DNA of 58,537 nucleotides from Nitrospira sp. CG24D (GTDB lineage: Bacteria > Nitrospirota > Nitrospiria > Nitrospirales > Nitrospiraceae): assembly GCA_002869855.2 (NCBI GenBank), contig NEWQ02000024.1, forward strand, positions 56,278-114,814, read 5' to 3'. Shown piece after piece: positions 38,160 through 47,053 of this stretch. A program made the translations under genes and the position numbers. Position 1 is the stretch's first letter, and the number at the start of each line of letters is the position of its first letter. The notes beneath the pieces were generated by a model. The model made no database searches. It was not told where the DNA came from and saw only the letters and a list, made by a program, of their open reading frames with translations.

Positions 38160-38702
38160 GTGGAGTGGAAATCAAGAAGGAAGTCTGGCTTTCGGTGGAT
38201 AGTCGTCGCCACGGCCGGTGTCTGTGCCTTCATTGCACCTCCAGCCATCCTGCATGCCACTCATGAAGCAGACCATCGGTATACAGTTGAAGGGTTTGTC
38301 TGCAACGCCGATGGGAAGCCGAGCGCCAATACTGAAGTCCTGGTCAAGGACACGAGAATTTCATATGGGCAGACCGTCACAACAGATGACGGAGGGTACT
38401 ACAAGGCAGCGTTTCACCTGCACAATGACAACTTAGGTGATCCGCTTCTGGTCGAGGTAAAAGGCGAGCAGCAGCATCATAAGATTCAGTTCGATGCGAA
38501 GGATCTTGAGAGCGAGCGAAAGATCCAGGTCAATTTCGGATCCGGTTGTGTTCACGATCGTTCGGCGCCTCCAACGTGGCTGTGGGTTGTTCTGGGAGTG
38601 GTCGGAGGGTTGGTGGCGCTCTTGGTTGGGGTGAAAGTCGTCCGGTCTCAGGGTAAGCGGGACGGGAGGCAGGAAAAGGGGCAGGCTAAGCGAAAAAAGT
38701 GA
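38160..38702 (+). CDS. Membrane protein with carboxypeptidase-regulatory-like domain
   Basis: A 180-residue protein starting at GTG. It has an N-terminal hydrophobic segment (~12-30, signal or anchor), a beta-sandwich of the carboxypeptidase regulatory/transthyretin type (~42-130: VEGFVCNADGKPSANTEVLVKD... TTDDGGYYKAAF), a second helix (~141-163) and a strongly basic tail. Such domains are binding or structural modules. It stands just before the respiratory locus, on the same strand, but 208 bp separate them, so joint function is unproven. Confidence 0.7.
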   Translation: MEWKSRRKSGFRWIVVATAGVCAFIAPPAILHATHEADHRYTVEGFVCNADGKPSANTEVLVKDTRISYGQTVTTDDGGYYKAAFHLHNDNLGDPLLVEVKGEQQHHKIQFDAKDLESERKIQVNFGSGCVHDRSAPPTWLWVVLGVVGGLVALLVGVKVVRSQGKRDGRQEKGQAKRKK

Positions 38703-38910
38703 TCGGCTGGTCCGTGAGTATGGTGGAAAGCTCGCTGGAGCAGAAGGCCGGAAATGTTGGGGCAAGTACAGCTGTGGTTTTTTTGGTGAATGCAGAGTAG
38801 CGCTTTTGTAAGGGTCGGCCCCTTGCGGAGGCGTTTTTTTCTGCCTTGAAGATGAATGTGTCGGTATTAAAGAGCATTGTGGGGCGCAGAAAAGGAGTGG
38901 AGGAAATCAT

Positions 38911-39450
38911 ATGAAAATGTCGTGGCATCTGATGTTGGTATTGGGGCTGGGCTTGACGGTGGCTGGTTGCGGCGGAGGCGAGGGCGGTGGTGAAGGCCCG
39001 GTGGTTCCCCCTCCTCCTGCCCCTGCTGAGTATGCCGATAAGCACATGCCTGCCGGTTGGTGGGCTGATGCGGCAAAGATGGAAGAGGGCCGGAAGCTCT
39101 TCATCGGCGAGACGAACCCTGATGTGAATTGTGCCAGCTGTCACGGTAAGGATGGTAAACCGGTGAAGGCGGGCGCCCGCGACTTCCGAGTCGGCGACCG
39201 GATGAAGCTGTATTCGGACTCCGTCTGGTTCTGGCGCATTTCTGAGGGTGTGCCGAATACCAAGATGAAGGCTTGGAAGAGCAAGTTGTCAGACGAAGAT
39301 CGTTGGAAGCTCGTGCTGTATGAGCGCAACTTCGGCTTGGCCGGCAAGGGTTGGGATGAAGGCAAGAAGACGTGGGTCGATGCGGCGGCTGTGTCGGCTG
39401 CACCTGCAGCAGCAGCAGCTCCTGCGGCAGCTCCGGAAGCCGGCAAGTAG
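38911..39450 (+). CDS. Monohaem cytochrome c lipoprotein
   Basis: A 179-residue lipoprotein: lipobox VAGC (Cys20), Gly/Pro linker, a class I cytochrome c domain with CASCH (74-78) and a likely distal Met in NTKMKAW, and an Ala-rich tail. It would sit on the periplasmic face and carry electrons to or from the adjacent bd-like subunit. It is the first gene of the respiratory locus, with GGAGG before the ATG. No convincing promoter was found in 38703-38910. Confidence 0.88.
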   Translation: MKMSWHLMLVLGLGLTVAGCGGGEGGGEGPVVPPPPAPAEYADKHMPAGWWADAAKMEEGRKLFIGETNPDVNCASCHGKDGKPVKAGARDFRVGDRMKLYSDSVWFWRISEGVPNTKMKAWKSKLSDEDRWKLVLYERNFGLAGKGWDEGKKTWVDAAAVSAAPAAAAAPAAAPEAGK

Positions 39451-39489
39451 GCAGCAGATTAATCTCGTGAGGAGGAGCGGCGAGGCATC

Positions 39490-41193
39490 ATGAAAACATG
39501 GCAGCGCAGTCTCATGGCTCTCATTGCGCTTCTGGCGCTGTTTGGCGGAACGGCCTATGCACAGGCGCCGGGTACGCCGCCGGTTGAATTTCCCTATACC
39601 GGGAACCGGACAGCGGTCTGGATCGTCGCTCAGCTCCACATCCTGTTTGCAGGATTTATCCTCGGGGCGCCTATTTTCGTGGTCATCTCGGAGTGGCTGG
39701 GGTACCGGAAGCAGGATCCCCGCTATGATCGATTGGCGAAAGAGGTCACGAAGGTCACCGTCATTCTTTATAGTATGACGGCGTTGACCGGTGGCCTGTT
39801 TATTTTCGTGCTGCTGGCGACCTATCCGCAGTTCACGACCTGGCTGATCAATCACTTCTTCATTGTCTTCGCCGTAATTTATCCGCTGCTGTTCATCGGC
39901 GAGACCTTTGTCCTCTACATGTATTTCTATACGTGGGATTCATGGAAGGGGAATAAGAAGGCGCGTCACATTGCGCTTGGCGTGCTCTTGAACTTGATCG
40001 GATCGATTACGCTCTTCGTGATCGACGGTCCCACGTCCTTCATGAACACCCCGGTCAAGGCCGAGGGTGTGTCTCCCGTCGAGTTCTTGGCGACCGCCAG
40101 CATCTGGGACAAGATGTTCAACTACAGTTGGATGCCGCTCAACATGCATCGGCTCGTTGGGAACGTGACGTTCGGCGGATTCGTGGCCGGACTGATTGCC
40201 GCCTACATGTACATGGGGTCGACGAAGGACGAAGAGCGGGCCTATTACGATTGGATGGGATTCGTCGGCAATATGATCGGTGTGGGAGCGCTCTTGTTCC
40301 TCCCGTTCATGGGTTATCTGCTGGCGTATGAACTGTGCGACTACGATGCGTCCATCTGTCCCTACATGATGGCGGACCAGCTGTCGATGTTCTTTGAAAT
40401 GCAGGGGGCGATGATCGGACTCATCTTCCTGGCTAGTAACTATTACATTTGGCTCAGTATGAAGCGCATCGAGGGGGTCGAGAAGGTCCGTATGACCATC
40501 ATTGCCCCGATCGTGATGATCGCGCTTCCCGTGGTTATGACCAAGGTGTTAACGGATTATCCGGCGCCCGATCCCAAGTCGCTGATGTTCCTCTTGCCGA
40601 TGTTGTTGGCGCCGGCCATTCTCGGTCGCTTTATTCCGATCACGGTCTCCTCGCGGACGGTTATCAAGATCGGGTTCCTGATGGTGGTGGTGGGCAACGC
40701 GATCTGGCTCACGCCGCACGGGTTTGCCCCGACCGGAGCCAAGCTGGTCGCAGAGTTGGAATTGCCGTCTGATTGGAACTTCCTGGCGTTGATGCCGGCG
40801 AAGAATTCAGCGGCCTTCACGCTCGTCTTCGTCACGGTGGTCAATTACATCATCTACAATCGAGCCGTGACCCAGGGGACGATTGTCTGGGGAAAAATCG
40901 ACTACGCTTCCCAGTTCGTTCTGATTTTCCTGGCGTTCAGCGCGATCTGGACGATGGGTCTCATGGGTGCGGTTCGCTCGCTCCTGCGAAAGTACTTCCA
41001 CACGTATAATTTGCTTCCGGACTTCACGGCAGAGTCTTTTACTCCGACTCTGGCCTACTCGGCCTGGTATATCACCGGGATAACCGTGGTGTTCTATGCC
41101 GTGGTGAGTTTTGCGATTCTGGTGACGCTCCGCGCATCGCATCCGAAGGAGCATGCGCCCGAGGGCAGCCCGGTTCCGGCTGGAGCGAAGTAG
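39490..41193 (+). CDS. Cytochrome bd-like oxidase subunit, copy 1
   Basis: A 567-residue membrane protein with about 14 helices and a signal-like N-terminus (to ~24). Landmarks resembling CydA are His50 in AQLHILFAGFILG, Glu138 in GETFVLYMYFY and His220 in NMHRLVGNVTFGG, at places matching haem-ligand and proton-channel residues. The quinol-binding GRQPW loop of true CydA is not seen, so the electron donor may be cytochrome c. Similar genes in Nitrospira have been proposed as terminal oxidases. Whether it binds oxygen is not shown by sequence. A paralogue is at 45170. Confidence 0.83.
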   Translation: MKTWQRSLMALIALLALFGGTAYAQAPGTPPVEFPYTGNRTAVWIVAQLHILFAGFILGAPIFVVISEWLGYRKQDPRYDRLAKEVTKVTVILYSMTALTGGLFIFVLLATYPQFTTWLINHFFIVFAVIYPLLFIGETFVLYMYFYTWDSWKGNKKARHIALGVLLNLIGSITLFVIDGPTSFMNTPVKAEGVSPVEFLATASIWDKMFNYSWMPLNMHRLVGNVTFGGFVAGLIAAYMYMGSTKDEERAYYDWMGFVGNMIGVGALLFLPFMGYLLAYELCDYDASICPYMMADQLSMFFEMQGAMIGLIFLASNYYIWLSMKRIEGVEKVRMTIIAPIVMIALPVVMTKVLTDYPAPDPKSLMFLLPMLLAPAILGRFIPITVSSRTVIKIGFLMVVVGNAIWLTPHGFAPTGAKLVAELELPSDWNFLALMPAKNSAAFTLVFVTVVNYIIYNRAVTQGTIVWGKIDYASQFVLIFLAFSAIWTMGLMGAVRSLLRKYFHTYNLLPDFTAESFTPTLAYSAWYITGITVVFYAVVSFAILVTLRASHPKEHAPEGSPVPAGAK

Positions 41194-41243
41194 GGCTCAG
41201 ATTTATCCTGGTGCATTCATAGCGACTTAGTACGAGGAGCACT

Positions 41244-42050
41244 ATGGGCAAGGCAATCGTTAAGATCATCGTCGGATTAGTGATCGGCGCCGGATTGTGG
41301 GTGGCCACAATGACGTTCGATTTTCCTCCCGTCTTCCGATGGCTGTTCTTTGGTTATGCGGTGCTCGGCACCGTCGTCTTCTTGATTCTCGATGCGCCGA
41401 CGATGAAGGTGATGAGCGGCGGCAAAGCCCTCGTTTCTCTCCTGGTTTTCTATGCCATCCTCTGCACGGTGTTTATTTCCGGTGCATCGCTCTGGCCGCA
41501 ATACGATCCAGAAGACGAAAAAGGAAAGATCGTCAAGATCCTGAAGGGGAAGCCCAATATTCTTGATCCCTGGAAGGCTGATGAAGTCATCGCGCGCACC
41601 AAGGAGCTGGATCTCAAGGCCAAGGAATTGACGGAGCGAATTAAGGCGTTGGGAACCGTGCAGGGTGCAGCCGGTCAAGACGCCGGCGCGGCTGCGGCAG
41701 TGCCTGCTTCTGCCGGAGCGTCAGGAGGCGATGTTCTGAAGATCGGCGAAGAGCAATGGCAGCTCCAGGAATGCTACAACTGCCACAAGCTGAAGGGCGA
41801 AGGCGGAAAGAAGCGTGGACCGGAACTCGATAATATCGGGACGCTCTTGCCGCAGGAAGAAATCGCCAAGAAGATTCTTGATCCCAAGTCCTATAAGGCC
41901 GAAGGCTTTGATGCGGAGTATGACAAGGGCAAGATGCCGGATAAGTATAAGGATCTGATGGAGCTCAAAGATGTGCAGGCCTTGGCGGCTTGGCTCGCGA
42001 CATTCAAGAACACGTCAGTCAATACACCGAAACCCATCAAGATGAAGTAA
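41244..42050 (+). CDS. Membrane-anchored cytochrome c (bc-complex type)
   Basis: A 268-residue protein with three N-terminal membrane helices (~5-24, 31-50, 62-82), a Lys/Ala-rich helical linker (~105-160) and a C-terminal cytochrome c domain with CYNCH (177-181) and a candidate axial Met in KGKMPDKY. Its stop overlaps the Rieske start (TAATG), so these two are coupled. It most likely serves as the c-type subunit of the complex III-like module. Confidence 0.87.
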   Translation: MGKAIVKIIVGLVIGAGLWVATMTFDFPPVFRWLFFGYAVLGTVVFLILDAPTMKVMSGGKALVSLLVFYAILCTVFISGASLWPQYDPEDEKGKIVKILKGKPNILDPWKADEVIARTKELDLKAKELTERIKALGTVQGAAGQDAGAAAAVPASAGASGGDVLKIGEEQWQLQECYNCHKLKGEGGKKRGPELDNIGTLLPQEEIAKKILDPKSYKAEGFDAEYDKGKMPDKYKDLMELKDVQALAAWLATFKNTSVNTPKPIKMK

Positions 42051-42985
42051 TGATGCAGCCGAAACTTAAAACAAAAGTTCGCGCGACGGACCGAGAAATC
42101 GGGGAAGTCTCCAAAGTCATCGTCGATCCGCTCTCCCATGAGATCAGCCATATCGTCGTCTCGATGAATGGCAGCGGCGAGCGGCAAGTCGCCATGACGT
42201 TCGTGCAGTCGGTGACCGACAATCTTGTTGAGCTGCGCGCGGCCGCCGGCGATATTCTCGAACTGCCGCCGTTCAAGCGTGATGACTTTGTGACGACGCA
42301 CGAGGTCGAGATCGCGCACCTTGAAGAGCGTGTGCACGTCATGCCGGGTGAAGTGCTGGTCCCGTTCCCTGAGTTGGAGAAGAGCGTCAAGCGCCGTACG
42401 TTCTTCATGAACTTCACGCACGTCATTGGATTCCTGATCGGTCTTCCGATTGCCTTTCCGGTTCTGCGCTATCTCATGAAGCCGATGTATTCCCCGTTCG
42501 ACAACGGCTGGCTCAAGATCGGCAATGTCAGCAAGATCAAGCATGACGACATCGGCGTCCAGTTTAAGTACAAGCGCAAAGTCAAAGAAGCCTACATGCC
42601 CGAAGCTGAAATCGAGAAAAACGTCTGGGTGTTGAAGGTGACTCCTGCCGTCCTGGAGAAGGTCTATCAGGGCAAGGATATGGAGTTTAAGGATGCTTTC
42701 GGCAAGACAGTCTGGACCAATAAGAAAGACTTCCCTTTCGTGGCGTTTTCCGGGAAATGTCCGCACCTCGGGTGCGGGTACAAATGGCGGCAGCACAAAG
42801 TGTTGGGACAGGTGTTTCTGTGCCCCTGCCATTTGAGCATCTATGACGCGTCCGGAAAAGTGCTTGACGGACCGGCGCCGCGCGCGCTCGACTCGCTTCC
42901 CATTAAGGTATCCGCGACGGGCGAAGTCGAAATCATCGATATGGAATTCAAGGCCGGTACCAAAACTCAAATCCGGATCATCTGA
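42050..42985 (+). CDS. Rieske iron-sulfur protein with N-terminal PRC-barrel-like domain
   Basis: A 311-residue protein. Residues ~5-80 look like a PRC-barrel (KTKVRATDREIGEVSKVIVD... HIVVSMNG). A single helix at ~122-141 is followed by the Rieske domain with both 2Fe-2S boxes: CPHLGC (237-242) and CPCH (258-261). It passes electrons from quinol to a cytochrome c in bc-type complexes. The PRC-like extension would lie in the cytoplasm and is absent from standard Rieske proteins. The ATG overlaps the upstream stop. Confidence 0.9.
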   Translation: MMQPKLKTKVRATDREIGEVSKVIVDPLSHEISHIVVSMNGSGERQVAMTFVQSVTDNLVELRAAAGDILELPPFKRDDFVTTHEVEIAHLEERVHVMPGEVLVPFPELEKSVKRRTFFMNFTHVIGFLIGLPIAFPVLRYLMKPMYSPFDNGWLKIGNVSKIKHDDIGVQFKYKRKVKEAYMPEAEIEKNVWVLKVTPAVLEKVYQGKDMEFKDAFGKTVWTNKKDFPFVAFSGKCPHLGCGYKWRQHKVLGQVFLCPCHLSIYDASGKVLDGPAPRALDSLPIKVSATGEVEIIDMEFKAGTKTQIRII

Positions 42986-42990
42986 TCACT

Positions 42991-44103
42991 ATGCAACAGA
43001 CACCGTCCTCTTCAACTGAGCTTTCCGCACTCGAAAAGGTCATTGCCTTTGTCGATGAGCGGGTCGGCCTTAAGACGATTCAAGCGAAGATGCTCAATGA
43101 GCCAGTTCCCGGAGGCTCTCGCTGGGCCTATGTCTTCGGTTCCATCCTATTGTTCATATTCATTATGCAGGCCGTCACCGGCATCCTGCTGATGTTCTAC
43201 TATGTGCCGACCGCCGATCATGCGTTTGCCAGCACGCAATACATCATTCACGAAGTCGACTACGGCTGGTTCCTCCTCAGTTACCATTTCTGGGGTTCGA
43301 CCGCGATGGTGGTCTGTGTCTTTGCCCACATGTCGCAAGTCTTTCTCTGGGGCGCGTACAAAAGTCCGCGCGAGCTGATTTGGCTCGTCGGCCTGGCGCT
43401 CTTCGGCATCGTCATGGGCTTCGGGTTTACCGGCTATCTTCTTCCGTGGGACCAGCGCGCCTATTGGGCGACCACGGTCGGCGTTGAAATCATGGACAAG
43501 ACGCCGGTCATCGGCGATTTCATGGCCCGCTTCCTCAAGGGGGGTGCGATTCCCGGGCAAATGACCCTCAGCCGGTTCTTTGTCGTCCACGTGATGATTC
43601 TACCGGCGGCCTTGATGGGCCTGGCCGGTTTGCATATTTTCTTGTTCAGAGCGGCCGGCCCTGCCGGCCCGTTCCGCGGCACGCCGGAAGAGATCAAGGC
43701 GAAGACCGACTACTTCTTCCCGCGCCAAATCTGGAAAGATATCGTCGGGATGATCACCGTGTTTTTCACGATCTGCGCGCTGGCTTTCTGGGAGCCCGTG
43801 GTGCTGCTTGAAGAAGCGACGCCGGATCCCGGAGACTATCATCCTGAGCCTGAGTGGTACTTCCTGTTCCTGTTTCAATTGCTGCGGCTCAAGATGTTCG
43901 GCGGCGAGTTCGGGCAGTTCCTGGGCGCCATCGCATTGCCGGGCGCGTTCATGGCCCTGCTGGCCGCGCTGCCCTTCATCGACAAAGATCCGGAGCGGAA
44001 TATTTTCAAGCGCCCCATCGCACTGATCGGCTGGATTGTCGTCATGGCGATGATTCTGCTCTTTACCGTGGCCGCCATTATCAACCGGGAATTTTTGGAC
44101 TAG
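42991..44103 (+). CDS. Cytochrome b of a bc-type complex
   Basis: A 370-residue protein joining the four-helix haem part and a C-terminal part. Haem ligands are His99/His113 and His200/His215, spacings of 14 and 15 as in cytochrome b6 rather than mitochondrial b. The quinol-site PEWY is at 287-290. It oxidises quinol and passes electrons to the Rieske protein, 5 bp upstream in the gene order. In a nitrite oxidiser it could also run in reverse to reduce quinone. Confidence 0.95.
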   Translation: MQQTPSSSTELSALEKVIAFVDERVGLKTIQAKMLNEPVPGGSRWAYVFGSILLFIFIMQAVTGILLMFYYVPTADHAFASTQYIIHEVDYGWFLLSYHFWGSTAMVVCVFAHMSQVFLWGAYKSPRELIWLVGLALFGIVMGFGFTGYLLPWDQRAYWATTVGVEIMDKTPVIGDFMARFLKGGAIPGQMTLSRFFVVHVMILPAALMGLAGLHIFLFRAAGPAGPFRGTPEEIKAKTDYFFPRQIWKDIVGMITVFFTICALAFWEPVVLLEEATPDPGDYHPEPEWYFLFLFQLLRLKMFGGEFGQFLGAIALPGAFMALLAALPFIDKDPERNIFKRPIALIGWIVVMAMILLFTVAAIINREFLD

Positions 44104-44141
44104 TTGAGCGGGGCGACGTGAACCGCGCCCCAGATGAAACT

Positions 44142-45143
44142 ATGACCGAGCGAGAATTACCGTCCCCTGTCAAGCTTGGATTGAACGTCCTCTGGTCCAC
44201 CTGTTGGACCGGGTTCCCAATCAAGATTGGAATTTGCCTCCTGTTCATGGCGTTGGGTCTTATTCATTTTGAGGCCCGCATCGGCCTGGCCTTTCTGATG
44301 TATCTCGCCAGTCCCGTGACCGTGTTCGCCATGCCGATTCTAGCCATGGTGGCCGATCCTCACCTCGGGGAAGGCGCGGGGATTGCGCTGCTCTTCCTGA
44401 TTTGTATTCCCATCGATATTTGGGCGACCGGTGTGGTGGCGAGAACGTTGTTTCTTGAAAAGCTCAGTAAAGAGCCGCCGGATGGACTTGGATTATCGCT
44501 GTGGCTGAAGACTGCCTTCGTGGGCGCGCTCTTTATGCCGATTTTGTGGATTGTGGTGAGCTTCGCCACGCAGACGTCCATTGAATTGTCGCACGGACTC
44601 TTTGAAACAGAGATGCTGAAGGCGGTTCCGGTCGCTGAAAAGATCGGGATCGAGCTGACCCTTTGGGGTGGCGCCTCTATCGCCGTCCTGGTCATCATGA
44701 TGTTGCTGGGCGTTTCTCTTGTCGGGCGTGTGATCCGGAGTGCGGCTCAAAGCGCTGCGCCAGCATCAGGCGACTACCAGGCATTGGTGACACGGTGGGA
44801 TCTGATGCGTGTGCCGGCCGATCAAGGGCTCATGCTGACGGCTACTACGCTGGTGGGTCTGGTGCTCTCGATGCTGTTTTGGTCCGGCCTGCCGGTCAGT
44901 ACGCCGCATCCGCATGAATGCTGCAAGAAGCCTGAAGTCAAAGCAGCGCCGCTCTATAAGCCGGTCGATACGCTCAATAAGGCTGAAAAGCATGTCGCCC
45001 AGCTGGCGGCGCAGGTTGAGGCAATCGAAAAGCAGAAAGCCGAAGAAGAAGCAGCGAAGGATAAAGATAAAGACAAGGGGAAGGCCGGTAAGGCCAAGCC
45101 CGCTGATGCCAAGGCACCGGTGAAGGCTCCAGCAACACCCTAA
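44142..45143 (+). CDS. Unrecognised membrane protein of the respiratory locus
   Basis: A 333-residue protein with about six hydrophobic segments (~28-46, 50-70, 80-103, 123-143, 173-196, 230-250). After the last there is a His/Cys-rich HPHECCKK (256-263), then a helical tail ending in Lys/Ala/Asp low complexity. I do not recognise a family. It lies between cytochrome b and the second bd-like subunit, so it is probably a subunit or assembly factor of this complex. The ATG at 44142 is used; a GTG at 44118 is an alternative. The HxHxCC group could bind metal (inference). Confidence 0.75.
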   Translation: MTERELPSPVKLGLNVLWSTCWTGFPIKIGICLLFMALGLIHFEARIGLAFLMYLASPVTVFAMPILAMVADPHLGEGAGIALLFLICIPIDIWATGVVARTLFLEKLSKEPPDGLGLSLWLKTAFVGALFMPILWIVVSFATQTSIELSHGLFETEMLKAVPVAEKIGIELTLWGGASIAVLVIMMLLGVSLVGRVIRSAAQSAAPASGDYQALVTRWDLMRVPADQGLMLTATTLVGLVLSMLFWSGLPVSTPHPHECCKKPEVKAAPLYKPVDTLNKAEKHVAQLAAQVEAIEKQKAEEEAAKDKDKDKGKAGKAKPADAKAPVKAPATP

Positions 45144-45169
45144 GACTGGGCGACGGAGAGGTGATATCC

Positions 45170-47026
45170 ATGATGCAACGGCCTGGAATGATTGAACGGC
45201 TCATTCGGTTCATTACCGAATCGCCTGCTGCAGTGGCTGCCTTCGTGGCGACCCTGGGAGTGCTTGCCGCTCCGGTGGTCGGATTGGCGGCGGATTCCGG
45301 CGGCGCATCGGCCGTGGCCTATCGTGACGTGCCCGGTATCGGCAGCCGGAACCTGGTGTGGATCGTGGCGCAGTTGCATCTCTTGCTCGCGGGCTTTGTG
45401 CTCGGCGTTCCGATTTTCGCCTGGTTGTGCGAAATCGTGGGCTGGAAGAGCGGCGAGAAGCGCTACGACAAGCTGGCGAAAGAATTTACCAAGCTGCTGA
45501 GTTCCGCCTATTCGACCACCGCCCTGTTCGGCGGCATCCTGTTGTTCATCCTCATCGGCGCCTACCCCAAGCTGATGGCCTATCTCAGTGACATCTTCTT
45601 TCCCTCGTTCATGGTCTATTGCGCGTTATTCCTGCTCGAGACGGCGACGCTCTATATGTACTGGTACGGGTGGGATGCCATGTCGGAAGGCCGCAGCAAG
45701 GTCTTTCACCTGGTGCTGGGTTTCCTGCTGAACGTGTTCGCCTTCTTCATCATGATCATCCCGAACTCCTGGGCGACGTTCCAGGCGAGTCCGGTCGTCA
45801 TTGCTGAAGGTTCGGATATGGCGCGGGCCTGGGCGGCCACGTGGAATCCCACATGGTGGCCGGTCAATATTCACCGGCTGATCGCCAACGTCGTGCTCGG
45901 CGGTTATATCTGCGGTGCCTATGCCGGTATCCGGTATCTCTCTGCGCGGACCCCGGAAGAACGCGAACATTACGATTGGATGGGGTACGTCGGTAATTTC
46001 ATCGGCGTGTTCGGTCTGCTCCCGTTGCCTTTCGCCGGCTATTGGCTGATGCGCGAAATCTATCAGTACAACCAGCAGATGGGCATCACCCTGATGGGTG
46101 GATTCCTCTCCTGGCTGTTCATTTTGCAGGCCATGTTAATCGGCGTGCTGTTCATCGGATCGAACTACTATTTCTGGATGGGGATCACGCATCGTATTCC
46201 GGGATCGGAACTGCGGTACCGCAGGCCGATTCTGGCCATGCTCGTCATTCTGCTCCTGTGTCTCGGTGTCTGGATGACGCCGCACTCCCTCGTGGCGAGT
46301 CTGGAAGAGGCCAGAAAGATGGGTGGAACTCACCATCCATTGCTGGGTGTCTTCGGCGTTATGTCGGCCAAAATGACGGTGTCGAATCTCATGATTCTTG
46401 TCACCTTCATGAGCTTCATCATGTACTGGAGAGCCGGCAAAGAAGACACCGCCACCTGGGCTAAGCTCGCGAATGCTGTGATGGGCGGCGTCCTTGTCAT
46501 TGCCGGTATCGTGGTGGTGGTGCTGGGCGTCTGGGGCTACTTCGTCCCGGCCATCGTGCGTATCAACTACTTCTCGACCTCGCAGGTGTTGCTGGTCATC
46601 TTTGTCATGGTCACGATCACGCCGTTGACGGCGTTGCTCCTGAAGAGTGCAAAAACCACCACCGAGATGGTGTGGGGGAAAATGCCGCCGCGGGCCGGGT
46701 ATTCACTGGTCCTCAACGCCATTATGGTCATTCTCTTGATGACCTTGATGGGTTACGCGCGATCATCCTCGCGGGTCCATTGGCATGTGTACGGTGTGAT
46801 GCGAGACTCTTCGCAATACGCGTTCTCTCCTGCGCTGGGCTATGCCGCGGCGCTGATGGCCGCCAATACTTTTATGTTCTGCCTGATCGTGGCGTTCATT
46901 TTCTGGGTGGCGACCATGGGGGATAAAGCGAAGAATACACATGGCGGCAAAGAAAAGAGTGGCGACGGCCATGGGGCATTGCCGGCTATGGCGGGTGGCT
47001 CTCAAACATTGGACAAGCAGATCTAA
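45170..47026 (+). CDS. Cytochrome bd-like oxidase subunit, copy 2
   Basis: A 618-residue protein with about 14-15 helices, paralogous to the gene at 39490. Equivalent landmarks are His70 in AQLHLLLAGFVLG, Glu157 in LETATLYMYWYGW and His235 in NIHRLIANVVLGG; NYYFWM and GYLL/GYWL segments also correspond. A further segment WHVYGVMRDSS is seen only in this copy. No GRQPW quinol loop is visible. GGAG and GAGG lie before the ATG. Two different bd-like subunits in one locus suggest a heterodimer or two functions. Confidence 0.83.
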   Translation: MMQRPGMIERLIRFITESPAAVAAFVATLGVLAAPVVGLAADSGGASAVAYRDVPGIGSRNLVWIVAQLHLLLAGFVLGVPIFAWLCEIVGWKSGEKRYDKLAKEFTKLLSSAYSTTALFGGILLFILIGAYPKLMAYLSDIFFPSFMVYCALFLLETATLYMYWYGWDAMSEGRSKVFHLVLGFLLNVFAFFIMIIPNSWATFQASPVVIAEGSDMARAWAATWNPTWWPVNIHRLIANVVLGGYICGAYAGIRYLSARTPEEREHYDWMGYVGNFIGVFGLLPLPFAGYWLMREIYQYNQQMGITLMGGFLSWLFILQAMLIGVLFIGSNYYFWMGITHRIPGSELRYRRPILAMLVILLLCLGVWMTPHSLVASLEEARKMGGTHHPLLGVFGVMSAKMTVSNLMILVTFMSFIMYWRAGKEDTATWAKLANAVMGGVLVIAGIVVVVLGVWGYFVPAIVRINYFSTSQVLLVIFVMVTITPLTALLLKSAKTTTEMVWGKMPPRAGYSLVLNAIMVILLMTLMGYARSSSRVHWHVYGVMRDSSQYAFSPALGYAAALMAANTFMFCLIVAFIFWVATMGDKAKNTHGGKEKSGDGHGALPAMAGGSQTLDKQI

Positions 47027-47053
47027 CCTGATCGTCTTGCTCAGAGGAGTCCT

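Noticed and set aside
38703..38910. Promoter for the respiratory locus
   Set aside because: TTGAAG is present, but no -10-like box lies 16-18 bp downstream, so no promoter is called.
41891..42970. 359-codon minus-strand open frame antisense to the Rieske gene
   Set aside because: The opposite strand has an unambiguous Rieske protein with both cluster motifs; the antisense frame resembles nothing and is a codon-bias artefact.
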